From contig NZ_JAGGMR010000001.1 of NCBI RefSeq assembly GCF_017875645.1, forward strand, positions 6,076,001 to 6,140,000: a stretch of 64,000 bases of DNA, written 5' to 3'. The position numbers and the translations under genes are program-made. The DNA is from Nocardia goodfellowii (GTDB lineage Bacteria; Actinomycetota; Actinomycetes; Mycobacteriales; Mycobacteriaceae). How positions within the stretch are numbered: the first letter of the stretch is position 1; every line of letters begins with the position of its first letter. Below, one piece after another: positions 7,779-15,045 of this stretch. The notes beneath the pieces were generated by a model. That model ran no database searches. It was not told the DNA's origin and saw nothing but the letters and a program-made list of their open reading frames with translations.

Positions 7779-8464
7779 GTCTCCCGACCGCGCTCAGCGA
7801 GCGCACCCTGGGCACGCTGAGTTCCGCACTGGGCCTGGACACCACTGAGGATGTGGCACTGACCAGCGCCATGTCACCCGAACCGGTGGGCCGGCTGCGG
7901 GTGCTGCGCGGCGGGCCGATCGACAAGGCGGTCACCGTCGATCTGGTGGTCCCGCAGATCGGCCTGGACAGTCACATGATCTTCGCGTTCACCGATAGTG
8001 CCTCCGCGATACCGCATTTCACGCTGGACTCGGTGCGGGCACCCGAGTATCACGCGCTGCATTTGGATCTGATTCCGCGCGCCGATCTGGCCGTCAACCT
8101 GGACTACCTGGATTCGGCGTTCCTGCCCCTGACGCCGCTGCTCGAAGCGGCATGGCGGATCGAGGGCCTGTCCCCCGCCGCCATCGGTCCGCGGCAGCGC
8201 GCCATGATGTCGCCGTGGATGCTGGTGTGCCGCGCCACCGAGGACGCCTTCCGCGCCTTGGACGTCACCGTCGACCGCTATCTGGCGCACTGGCTCACGT
8301 TGGCGGACAAGGGAGTTCCCACCGTGGACACCGACCTTCCGGCACGGGACCGGATCAATCGAGCGAATCTGTTCAGCCCGGCGGTGGATCCGGTGTGGGC
8401 GCAGGTGACCAGGCTGCTCGGCGCCGAACAGGCCGAGCGGGTGCGCGGGGAGCTGGTCGCGTGA
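7775..8464 (+). CDS. Second RCCR / ferredoxin-dependent bilin reductase-fold protein
   Basis: 229 residues. The central motif HLDLIPRADLAVNLDYLD (96-113) is the hallmark of the RCCR/bilin-reductase fold (LDL-PR-DLA-DYLD). The N-terminal half (RGGPIDKAVTVDLVVPQ) aligns with the sheet that carries the bilin. It lacks the FGPE C-terminal motif seen in the 4786 gene, so the two are diverged paralogues, possibly acting on successive or different bonds. The start overlaps the Rieske stop (ATGA) and has GGAGG 8 bases upstream. Confidence in the fold is fair and in the exact reaction low. Confidence 0.65.
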   Translation: MSLPTALSERTLGTLSSALGLDTTEDVALTSAMSPEPVGRLRVLRGGPIDKAVTVDLVVPQIGLDSHMIFAFTDSASAIPHFTLDSVRAPEYHALHLDLIPRADLAVNLDYLDSAFLPLTPLLEAAWRIEGLSPAAIGPRQRAMMSPWMLVCRATEDAFRALDVTVDRYLAHWLTLADKGVPTVDTDLPARDRINRANLFSPAVDPVWAQVTRLLGAEQAERVRGELVA

Positions 8465-9378
8465 GCACCCAGGCCGCGCCGAGCGCGTTCCAGCAACGCA
8501 TAGCGGGCGAATGGGTCGGCCGCCCTTCGCTTTTCGACGCGCACGGCACCTGGCGGGGCTATGAGGACATCCGCCGCAGTTCCGTGTTCGCCGACGGCGT
8601 CACCACCTACTACATGGACGGCGGGCTCACCGGCGGCGGCGATCTGGCCGGCCGGTTCGCGCTGGGCGCGCCGTTCGCCTTCGGCGTCCGGGATTCCGAC
8701 GCCGACCGCCTCTACACCGGACCCGATTTCTATGGATCCGGCCGGCCCTACGGCAATTTCGTCGACGCCCACTACTACGGTCCGGGCTGGCAGGTCTCGC
8801 TGAACACCTGGAATCAGACCATCGGCGACACCCAGGTGTATTCGTCGGTGCTCTACCAGGGCCCGGCCATGGTGGGCGTGTTCGACGGCGTCTACACGCG
8901 CGTGCCGGAGCTCGTCGAGCAGCGCATCGAGACCGAAACCCGGTGCGGCCCCGCTGTATTCACCGTGCCGACCAAGGAGAAGTCCCGATACTCCGGTGAA
9001 CTGGAAGTGTGGAGCGCGGGTCAGCGGTCGCTGGGCAGCCTGCACATGGCGCTCGACATCGATCCGCTGAACCTGCTCACCGCCGAACACCGCCTGGTGA
9101 TGTCCGGTCCGGTCGAGTTCGATTCCCGAACCACGGTGCGGCGCGACGGGGTCCGATCCTTCCACGAGGGCCCCGATCTCTGGGGCAACGGAAACTCCTA
9201 CGGCCGAGCCAATTTCGTCCGGCTGCACACTTCGGACGGGCGCAGACTCGTCGGACGGGAATTCATGATCGACGCCGAGCCGGGGATGGGCGCGGGCTCC
9301 GAGCTCGCGGTGGTGTACCAGATGTTCGAGCACAACTGCCTGGTCACGGTGCTGCACGGCGTGCTGGAGCGGGCATGA
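8461..9378 (+). CDS. Predicted beta-barrel protein, lipocalin-like, function unknown
   Basis: 305 residues starting at GTG, overlapping the previous stop (GTGA). The sequence is almost all short strands rich in Gly, Tyr and Trp (GEWVGRPSLFDAHGTWRG, then FYGSGRPYGNFVDAHYYGPGW), with two similar halves, as expected for one or two calycin-type barrels. No signal peptide or membrane segment is seen. I do not recognise a family with certainty. Calycin barrels often carry bilins or haem (for example the CpcT/CpeS bilin lyases), so a carrier or lyase for the operon's intermediate is a reasonable guess. It is not similar to the plant Mg-dechelatase SGR as far as I can judge. Confidence 0.55.
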   Translation: MSTQAAPSAFQQRIAGEWVGRPSLFDAHGTWRGYEDIRRSSVFADGVTTYYMDGGLTGGGDLAGRFALGAPFAFGVRDSDADRLYTGPDFYGSGRPYGNFVDAHYYGPGWQVSLNTWNQTIGDTQVYSSVLYQGPAMVGVFDGVYTRVPELVEQRIETETRCGPAVFTVPTKEKSRYSGELEVWSAGQRSLGSLHMALDIDPLNLLTAEHRLVMSGPVEFDSRTTVRRDGVRSFHEGPDLWGNGNSYGRANFVRLHTSDGRRLVGREFMIDAEPGMGAGSELAVVYQMFEHNCLVTVLHGVLERA

Positions 9379-10145
9379 GGACCGTGGTGGTGACCGGCGG
9401 GACCCGGGGCATCGGACTCGGCATGGTGCGGGCCCTGCTCGACGGCGGGCATCGGGTCGCTTTGTGCGGCACCGACACCGCGCGTGTCGCCGAAGTGCGC
9501 TCGCGCCTCGGTGATTCGGCCCTGGTCATGGCCGCCGACGTGACCGAGCGCGCGTCGCTGCAGGCGCTGTGGGACGCCGCGGTCGACCGCTTCGGCAAGG
9601 TCGACGTGTGGATCAACAACGCGGGGGTGTCGCACGATCGGGCCCCGCTGTGGCAGCTGCCCGCCGAGCAGGCCCGCGCCGTCGTCGAGACCAATCTCCT
9701 GGGCGTGCTGCACGGGTCGGCCGTCGCCGTGGCGGGGATGGCGGCGGCCGGCGGCGGGCACGTGTGGAACATGGAGGGTCTCGGCAGTGACGGCCGCACC
9801 GTGACCGGGCTGGCCGCCTACGGCGCCAGCAAGCGTGGTGTCACCTATGTGACCAAGGCGCTGGCCAAGGAAACACCGGCCGGAGTGTCGGTGGGACTGC
9901 TGAGCCCCGGCATGGTGGTCACCGACCTGCTCACCCACGGCTACGCCGATCCGGACGAATTGGCCAAGGCCCGCAAGGTGTTCAACATCCTCGCCGACAC
10001 CGTCGAGACCGTGGCACCGTGGCTGGCCGAGCGCGCTGTCACGCACACCCGCAACGGCGCGCATGTGCGCTGGCTGACCACGCCGAAGGTGATCGGGCGT
10101 TTCGCCATGGCGCCGGTGCGCCGCCGAGATCTGTTCGCCGGGTAG
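9375..10145 (+). CDS. Short-chain dehydrogenase, chlorophyll b reductase (NYC1/NOL)-like
   Basis: A 256-residue SDR with nucleotide motif TGGTRGIG (7-14), NNAG (81-84) and catalytic Tyr149/Lys153 in YGASK. Beyond general SDR features it has a run of NYC1/NOL-type signatures: VDVWINNAGV, HVWNMEGLGSDG (plants IFNMDGAGSGG), LLSPGMVVTDLL (plants SPGMV-TDLL), KVFNILADTVETVA (plants MFNI--LPETVA) and the end VRWLTTPKVI followed by RRR (plants YLTPPRI...RR). NYC1/NOL reduces the 7-formyl group of chlorophyll b, the first step towards breakdown. The start overlaps the previous stop (ATGA). Of all cluster members this match is the most specific. Confidence 0.85.
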   Translation: MRTVVVTGGTRGIGLGMVRALLDGGHRVALCGTDTARVAEVRSRLGDSALVMAADVTERASLQALWDAAVDRFGKVDVWINNAGVSHDRAPLWQLPAEQARAVVETNLLGVLHGSAVAVAGMAAAGGGHVWNMEGLGSDGRTVTGLAAYGASKRGVTYVTKALAKETPAGVSVGLLSPGMVVTDLLTHGYADPDELAKARKVFNILADTVETVAPWLAERAVTHTRNGAHVRWLTTPKVIGRFAMAPVRRRDLFAG

Positions 10146-10149
10146 CGCG

Positions 10150-10788
10150 GTGGAGTATCCGATCTCGCTGGCGGTGGAGGACTTCGCGCCGGTCCTGCTG
10201 ACCGTGGCCGGAGTCCTGGTGTTGCGCAACGTCTTCCCGGCCAGACGTGGAATTCTGGCGGCCGCGGCTCTGCTGGGCGCGGGCGGCTTCGCGAAAGCCA
10301 CGGCGAAACTGATCGCCGCGGCCGGCGGCCCGGATCTGCCGTGGCTGCGGAATCTGCTGTTTCCGCTACTGACGCTCGGCTTCGCGGTGCTGGCCTGGGT
10401 GGTCGTGGGCTCGCGTGCCGGGCGCATCCCACCGTGGCTCGGCTTTTTGGTGCCTGGGCTCACCCTCGCGTGCGCGCTGGGCGCGGTGCTGGCCCGCGAT
10501 CCCCTGCCGATGCTGGTGAGCACCACCGTGTTCGCCACCCTCACCGGCGGCCAGCTGATTCTGCTGGCGCGCGCCCGCGGTGACGCCATCGCGGCCGGCC
10601 TGTTCGGCACCCAATTGCTGGTGTTCTTCCTGCTCGGACCACTCGCGTCCCGGCCCGATCAGACGGTGGCCCTGCAGTGGGCCGAACAGCTGTGCAATAC
10701 CGCGGCGCAGGCCGCGTTCCTGGTCGCCGCCCGGCGACTCTCGGCCGCCCCCGTCGCGGCCCCGACCGACGAGGAGTTGATCCGATGA
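10150..10788 (+). CDS. Six-to-seven-helix membrane protein of unknown function
   Basis: 212 residues starting at GTG, with hydrophobic segments spread over the whole length (FAPVLLTVAGVLVL, ILAAAALLGAGGFA, LLFPLLTLGFAVLAWVVVG, WLGFLVPGLTLACALGAVL, LVSTTVFATLTGGQLILLA, FGTQLLVFFLLGPLA, AAFLVAARRL). No transporter signature is recognised. It lies between the SDR and the isomerase-like gene and overlaps the latter as ATGA, so it belongs to the operon. It may be a membrane platform or permease for a pathway intermediate. No internal repeat, cysteine pair or haem-ligand pattern stands out. Confidence 0.7.
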   Translation: MEYPISLAVEDFAPVLLTVAGVLVLRNVFPARRGILAAAALLGAGGFAKATAKLIAAAGGPDLPWLRNLLFPLLTLGFAVLAWVVVGSRAGRIPPWLGFLVPGLTLACALGAVLARDPLPMLVSTTVFATLTGGQLILLARARGDAIAAGLFGTQLLVFFLLGPLASRPDQTVALQWAEQLCNTAAQAAFLVAARRLSAAPVAAPTDEELIR

Positions 10789-11528
10789 CCGACGCACTGG
10801 GCTGGCGGCGCAAATTCGGCGTGATCGCACCCTCCACCAACACCATTGTGGAGCCCGACTTCTATCGGATGGGCGTGCCGGGCGTCACCGCGCATTTCAG
10901 CCGCATCCATATCCGCGATCAGAACATGGCCGACGATGCCGGCATGGACCGCCTGCTGGAACAGATTCGCGCCGAAATCGGTTCGGCCTGCGAGCGGGTG
11001 CTGACCTGCGAGCCCGACTACATGGTGATGGGTATGTCCGCCGAAACCTTCTGGGGCGGCGTGGAAGGCAACCGGCAGTTCGTCCAGCAGATCCACGATG
11101 TCACCGGCCTGGAGGTGGCGACCGGGGCCGAAGCCTGCCGCCGCGCCCTGGAACTGTTCGGTGCCCGGCGCATCGGCGTGGTGACGCCGTACCAGCCGAT
11201 CGGCGACGCGAACGTGGTCCGCTTCTTCGGCGAACTGGGTTTCGAGGTCGCCGCCATTCAGGGATTGCGCTGTCCCACCGCGGTTTCCATCGCCCACGTC
11301 ACCGAGGATGACTTGCGCACGGCACTGCTCGAAGTGAACAGCGACAATGTCGACGCCCTCATCCAGTGCGGCACGAATCTGTCCATGGTGCGGCTGGCCG
11401 ACGAGGCCGAGCGCTGGCTCGGCAAACCGGTGCTCGCCATCAACGCCGCGACGTGGTGGATGGCGCTGCGCGACAACGGCATTCCAGATCGAGTGGCGGG
11501 CGCGGGGTCACTGCTGCGCGACCACTGA
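10785..11528 (+). CDS. Maleate isomerase / arylmalonate decarboxylase-like enzyme, copy 1
   Basis: 247 residues of the Asp/Glu racemase superfamily: FGVIAPSTNTIVEPDF at the N-terminus, VMGMSAETFWGG in the middle, VTPYQPIGD, and QCGTNLSMV (Cys195). Maleate isomerases use two cysteines; here the first position is Ser85 and only the second Cys is present, as in one-cysteine arylmalonate-decarboxylase relatives. Likely chemistry is cis-trans isomerisation or decarboxylation of a small dicarboxylate. It is last in the long operon and coupled by ATGA. Oxidative tetrapyrrole breakdown gives substituted maleimides/maleates, which would be natural substrates (inference). Confidence 0.75.
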   Translation: MTDALGWRRKFGVIAPSTNTIVEPDFYRMGVPGVTAHFSRIHIRDQNMADDAGMDRLLEQIRAEIGSACERVLTCEPDYMVMGMSAETFWGGVEGNRQFVQQIHDVTGLEVATGAEACRRALELFGARRIGVVTPYQPIGDANVVRFFGELGFEVAAIQGLRCPTAVSIAHVTEDDLRTALLEVNSDNVDALIQCGTNLSMVRLADEAERWLGKPVLAINAATWWMALRDNGIPDRVAGAGSLLRDH

Positions 11529-11532
11529 CCGG

Positions 11533-12354
11533 TCATAGGGCGTCGAGCAGGCGGCGGGCCTGCCGGACCACCGCCTCGTCCACCATGCGGCCGGAGTCGT
11601 CGAGCATCACGCCCCCGGCGGCGTCCCGGAAGCGATCCACCAGCGCGCGGGCGCGCTCGACCTCGTCCGCGGTAGGCGTGAAGACCTCGTTGACCACCGG
11701 CAGTTGCGCGGGATGAATGCAGGCGCGACCCCGGAACCCCAAGCGGCGCAAGGCGATCGTCGACTCGCGCAGCGCTTCGAGGTCGCGGAAGTCGGTGCGC
11801 ACCGGGCCGAGCGGCGGCTCGATACCCGCCGCGGCGCCGGCCAGCACCACCTGCGATCGGATGGCCAGCAGTTCGCGTTCGTCCGGGCCGGGCGTGAGGC
11901 CGAGTTCGGCGGCTAGGTCCGCCTCACCGATCTGGAGCCGGGAAACGCGTGCCACGGAGGCGATCTCGAACGCCGCGAGAATCGCCGCCGCACTCTCGAG
12001 CAGAGCGCAGATCCGGATCGCGCCCGGGTGGGGCTCGCACGTGCTCAGCACCGCGCCCGCGGCGCGGACCTGCCGCGCCGATTCGGTCTTCGACAGACAG
12101 ACGGCCGCGACCATCGGCCCGGCCACCGCGCGCAGATCCTGGTGGCCGAGCTCGCCCGGATTGACCCGCACCCAGACCGCCGGACGCGCCCGCGTGACAC
12201 CGCGCAGCCAGGCGGCGACCTCCGCGCGCGCGGCGTCCTTGTCTGGTAGCGGGACGCCGTCCTCGAGATCGAGCAGCACCACGTCCGCCGGTCCGGCCAG
12301 CGCCTTGTCGAACAACTCCGGTCGATTGCCCGGCACGTACAGCGCGGATCTCAT
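11533..12354 (-). CDS. HpcH/HpaI aldolase / citrate lyase beta-subunit family protein
   Basis: 273 residues of the CitE-like TIM-barrel family: RSALYVPGNRPELFDKAL, LLDLEDGVP with the acidic metal residues, RVNPGEL, KTESARQV, CALLESAAAILAA and GEADLAAELG, ending FRGRACIHPAQLPVVNEVF. Members cleave citryl-, malyl- or citramalyl-CoA, or catalyse related carbon-carbon reactions with Mg2+. The chosen start (12354) has GGAGGG directly upstream. It converges with the long operon, with only 4 bases between stops, and its promoter carries GTTTC-N7-GAAAC site B, so it is co-regulated. It could cleave an acid made from the isomerised product. Confidence 0.85.
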   Translation of the reverse strand: MRSALYVPGNRPELFDKALAGPADVVLLDLEDGVPLPDKDAARAEVAAWLRGVTRARPAVWVRVNPGELGHQDLRAVAGPMVAAVCLSKTESARQVRAAGAVLSTCEPHPGAIRICALLESAAAILAAFEIASVARVSRLQIGEADLAAELGLTPGPDERELLAIRSQVVLAGAAAGIEPPLGPVRTDFRDLEALRESTIALRRLGFRGRACIHPAQLPVVNEVFTPTADEVERARALVDRFRDAAGGVMLDDSGRMVDEAVVRQARRLLDAL

Positions 12355-12385
12355 CCACCCTCCGAAATCCATTGAAGGGAACAGC

Positions 12386-12402
12386 GTTTCCTTCAACGAA
12401 AC
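12386..12402. promoter_or_regulatory. Operator site B, GTTTC-N7-GAAAC, before the lyase gene
   Basis: GTTTC (12386-12390) and GAAAC (12398-12402) flank CTTCAAC. The longer strings AACAGCGTTTC and ACGAAAC are shared exactly with site A. It lies 32 bases upstream of the minus-strand lyase start. Confidence 0.8.
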
Positions 12403-12491
12403 ATAGTGTGACCGATACTTTCTGTCTATCTCGAGTTCTCCCTTGACAGTTGGCCGTGGGCGACCAATGATCTGTCCATAAAAGAAACGCC

Positions 12492-12508
12492 ATTCCACTG
12501 TAGGAAAC
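12492..12508. promoter_or_regulatory. Operator site C, imperfect GTTTC-N7-GAAAC, before the secreted hydrolase
   Basis: ATTCC-ACTGTAG-GAAAC: one arm perfect and the other with two changes, spacer 7 as in sites A, B and D. It sits 26 bases upstream of the hydrolase ATG. A further GAAAC half-site is at 12484-12488. Confidence 0.55.
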
Positions 12509-12533
12509 GGCGCACCGCTCCCGGGGAGTCACC

Positions 12534-13484
12534 ATGACCCTTAGACGCCCGGTTCTGACCGCCGTCGCCGCCGCTCTCATCGCCGTTATCGGCACCGGAA
12601 CCACCGCCGCCACCACCCAGCTCTCGGGCAGCGTCGATATTCGCTGCGCCGCAAGCACTCTGCACCAGGACGCGGACTGGTACCTTCCCACCGCAAAGCC
12701 GACCGCCATGGTGTGGATCCAGCACGGATTCGCCCGGAGCAATGCGCAGATCGGGGCCTTGGCACGCGGTTTCGCCGAAGCCGGCTATCTGGTGTTCGCG
12801 CCGAGCCTGCCGTTCATGCAGTGGCAGGGCTGCACCCTGCAGAACCTCGGCGACAACAGCGCCTTCCTGCACAACGTGGCCGAACTGTTCGGCACCGCGA
12901 CCGATCCCACCGGCGCGCTCGCCGCCGGCCTGGCCACGGCGGCCCGCCGCAACGGCGTGCCGGTCCCGGAGTTGCCCAGCGAGCTGGTCTTTCTCGGGCA
13001 TTCGGCGGGAGCCGAAGCCGTCACCTTCGTCGCCGACCGGATCCGCAGCACGCATCCGCAGACCTTCATCGGACTGCGCGGGGTCATCCTGCTGGATCCG
13101 GTCAAGTCCTTCATCGGCGACAATATCGCCCGCGCGCTGACCGGTTTGGATCCCACCGGCCTGCCCATCCTGACCATCTCGGCGGCGCCCGCGCTGTGCA
13201 ACAGCTTCGGCGTCGGCACCGCCGCCGTGCAGACGCAGTTGCGCCGCCCGTTCGTGGGCATCCGCCTGCGGGACGGCGTGCACACCGATGCCGAGGGCGC
13301 CAGCTCGGACCCGCTGGGCACCCTGCTCTGCGGCACGCCCACCGCGGTGAACGCCGCCACCCTGCGCACCCTCGCCCTCGGCTGGACCGGCGACTTCCTC
13401 ACGGGTGCGACCGCCGCCACCGAACCTCGCGCCCGCGCCTTGGTGTCCACCGGGCTGGCCGCCGACCTCCTGCCCGGATCCTGA
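12534..13484 (+). CDS. Secreted alpha/beta hydrolase
   Basis: 316 residues with a signal peptide (about 1-27, TRRPVLTAVAAAL type, TTAAT cut region). An alpha/beta-hydrolase fold follows: oxyanion segment VWIQHGFARSNAQ, nucleophile elbow FLGHSAGAEA, and a probable His in LRDGVHTDAEG. The cysteines in the mature part (RCAAS, QGCTL, LCNSF, LLCGT) could form two disulfides, which fits export. The start has GGGGAG upstream. It is divergent from the lyase gene, with operator C in its promoter, so probably induced with the tetrapyrrole-type operon. An exported esterase could strip phytol from chlorophyll or pheophytin outside the cell; this is inference. Confidence 0.75.
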   Translation: MTLRRPVLTAVAAALIAVIGTGTTAATTQLSGSVDIRCAASTLHQDADWYLPTAKPTAMVWIQHGFARSNAQIGALARGFAEAGYLVFAPSLPFMQWQGCTLQNLGDNSAFLHNVAELFGTATDPTGALAAGLATAARRNGVPVPELPSELVFLGHSAGAEAVTFVADRIRSTHPQTFIGLRGVILLDPVKSFIGDNIARALTGLDPTGLPILTISAAPALCNSFGVGTAAVQTQLRRPFVGIRLRDGVHTDAEGASSDPLGTLLCGTPTAVNAATLRTLALGWTGDFLTGATAATEPRARALVSTGLAADLLPGS

Positions 13485-13496
13485 GCGAGACTCCCC

Positions 13497-14201
13497 ATGA
13501 TGTTTCCTACCCTGCGCCGCCGTCTGGCGGTGACCGTCCTGACCGCAGCCGCGGGCATCGGACTCACCGCGCCGATCGCCACCGCGGAACCTGCGGAACC
13601 CGAAACCTCTGAAGCGGAGGCGATTCCGCAACTCTGCCTGCGCGCACAGGTGCAGACGGCGAAGCTGCGGGTGGTGAAGTTCCGCCGGGGCGGGGGCACC
13701 CTGTCCGAAGTGCCCTACACCGACCCGGCCGCATTCGCCGCATCGAAGCCGCAGGCGCAACCGCTGACCGTCACCAGCTACACGACCTACCAGGCGGGCT
13801 TGCCGAAACAGGTGCGCTGCAAAGGCAAGTCGGCCGATCACCTCACCGACGTGTACGGCGCCGACATCGCCGGGCCCGAGGGCGCCTGCGCGAATGTCAA
13901 CCGCGTCACGCTGCGCCAGGTCATCCGATCGTTCACCGCGCGGGAGCGCGAAGCCCTCGTCTATCGGCCGAACAGGGTGGTCGTCGACCCGGACACCGCC
14001 GCGATAACCGGCCAGGACTGGTTGGCCGATTTCCCGGTCGCCACCAGGGTCGCCGCGGGCACCCTGCACCTGCCGTCCAAATCACTACTGGTGCCGTTGA
14101 ATACGCCCGGCATCCCCGAAGCCTTCAAAGGCCAGCACTACTGCACCCTGATCGCACCCGAGTATCTGAAAGCCCTACTGCTCGGCACAGTTCAGCCCTG
14201 A
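13497..14201 (+). CDS. Secreted protein of unknown function
   Basis: 234 residues with a twin-arginine-like N-terminus (MMFPTLRRRLAVTVLTAAAG), signal peptidase site near ATA-EP, then a Glu/Pro-rich linker and a domain with four cysteines (QLCLRA, QVRCKGK, GACANVN, HYCTLIAPEYL). It has no membrane helix after the signal. I do not recognise the family. It starts 12 bases after the secreted hydrolase stop, so the two are almost certainly one transcript and may act together outside the cell, for example as hydrolase and pigment-binding partner. The cysteine count suggests two disulfides. Confidence 0.65.
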   Translation: MMFPTLRRRLAVTVLTAAAGIGLTAPIATAEPAEPETSEAEAIPQLCLRAQVQTAKLRVVKFRRGGGTLSEVPYTDPAAFAASKPQAQPLTVTSYTTYQAGLPKQVRCKGKSADHLTDVYGADIAGPEGACANVNRVTLRQVIRSFTAREREALVYRPNRVVVDPDTAAITGQDWLADFPVATRVAAGTLHLPSKSLLVPLNTPGIPEAFKGQHYCTLIAPEYLKALLLGTVQP

Positions 14202-14301
14202 CCCGACGACCGACACGGTCGAGCCGCGATGCCGAAAGCTCATTACGCGCAGAGCCTGGTGCTGTCCGGCCATTCCACCGGTGGCGGCGAGCCGGGTGCG
14301 G

Positions 14302-15045
14302 TCAGTGCTCACGGAGTAGACAGCCCGCGCCGTCGACGCGGTCATCGAAACCGTGCTCGCGCAAGGCATTCCAGAGCGTAGCGGTGTTGATCGCGAGGAC
14401 CGGCTTGCCCAGCTCCGCCTCCAACCGGTCGGCCAGCGCGACGAAGGACAGATTCGTGCCGACCTGGACGATCGCCTGCACGTCGGCTCCGTCGATCTCG
14501 GCGACGACCGACCGTAGACGTCCGGCACCGACCCGGGCGATATCCATCGCCGTCGGACACCGCAGACCGGTGATCGCGGCGACGTCGAAACCGGCCTCGG
14601 TGAAGAACCGGCCGACCTCCTTGTCCGCGATCGGCTGATACGGGGAGAACACCGCGATGCGACGGCACCCCAGTTCCCGCAACGCGGCCCGGCACGAGCT
14701 CGCGCCGGTCGTGACCGGCAGACCACTACGGTCCCGCAGACGCTGCTCGAACGCGGCGTTTCCGGCCACGCCACCCCAGAAGGTTTCGGCCGACATGCCC
14801 ATGACCATACGATCGGGCTCCGCGGTGAGCACATCACGCACCGCGGTGTCGATGGACGCGCGGATCTGGCCGAGCAGTCCCTGAAAGTCCTCATCGTCGC
14901 CCATCACCGGATTCGGGATGTACATCGAGCCCGCCCGATAGGCGATGCCCGGAAGCCCGGCCCGCCAATAGTCGTGCTCGACAACGGTATTGGTACTGGG
15001 AACGATGACCCCGAAGACCGCCCGGGCGCCCACGACGTTGGTCAT
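14302..15045 (-). CDS. Maleate isomerase-like protein, copy 2, lacking both catalytic cysteines
   Basis: 247 residues, the same length as the copy at 10785 and alike throughout: VFGVIVPSTNTVVEHDY, MVMGMSAETFWGG, FSPYQPIADKEVG. Where copy 1 has QCGTNLSMV, this one has QVGTNLSFV, so the remaining catalytic Cys is Val; the first Cys position is Ser, as in copy 1. It may bind the ligand without turning it over, act as a partner subunit, or use other chemistry. The start at 15045 overlaps the TetR stop (ATGA), so the two form an operon in which a regulator precedes a possibly non-catalytic ligand-binding protein. Confidence 0.75.
   Translation of the reverse strand: MTNVVGARAVFGVIVPSTNTVVEHDYWRAGLPGIAYRAGSMYIPNPVMGDDEDFQGLLGQIRASIDTAVRDVLTAEPDRMVMGMSAETFWGGVAGNAAFEQRLRDRSGLPVTTGASSCRAALRELGCRRIAVFSPYQPIADKEVGRFFTEAGFDVAAITGLRCPTAMDIARVGAGRLRSVVAEIDGADVQAIVQVGTNLSFVALADRLEAELGKPVLAINTATLWNALREHGFDDRVDGAGCLLREH

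Noticed and set aside
8461..9378. Plant-type Mg-dechelatase (SGR) for the beta-barrel gene
   Set aside because: I see none of the SGR conserved segments; the idea was kept only as a test in the findings.
12426..14069. 547-residue minus-strand open frame across the secreted hydrolase and its neighbour
   Set aside because: Low-complexity Gly/Arg/Gln translation with no family motif; the plus-strand frames have signal peptides, motifs and ribosome sites. It is a high-GC antisense shadow.
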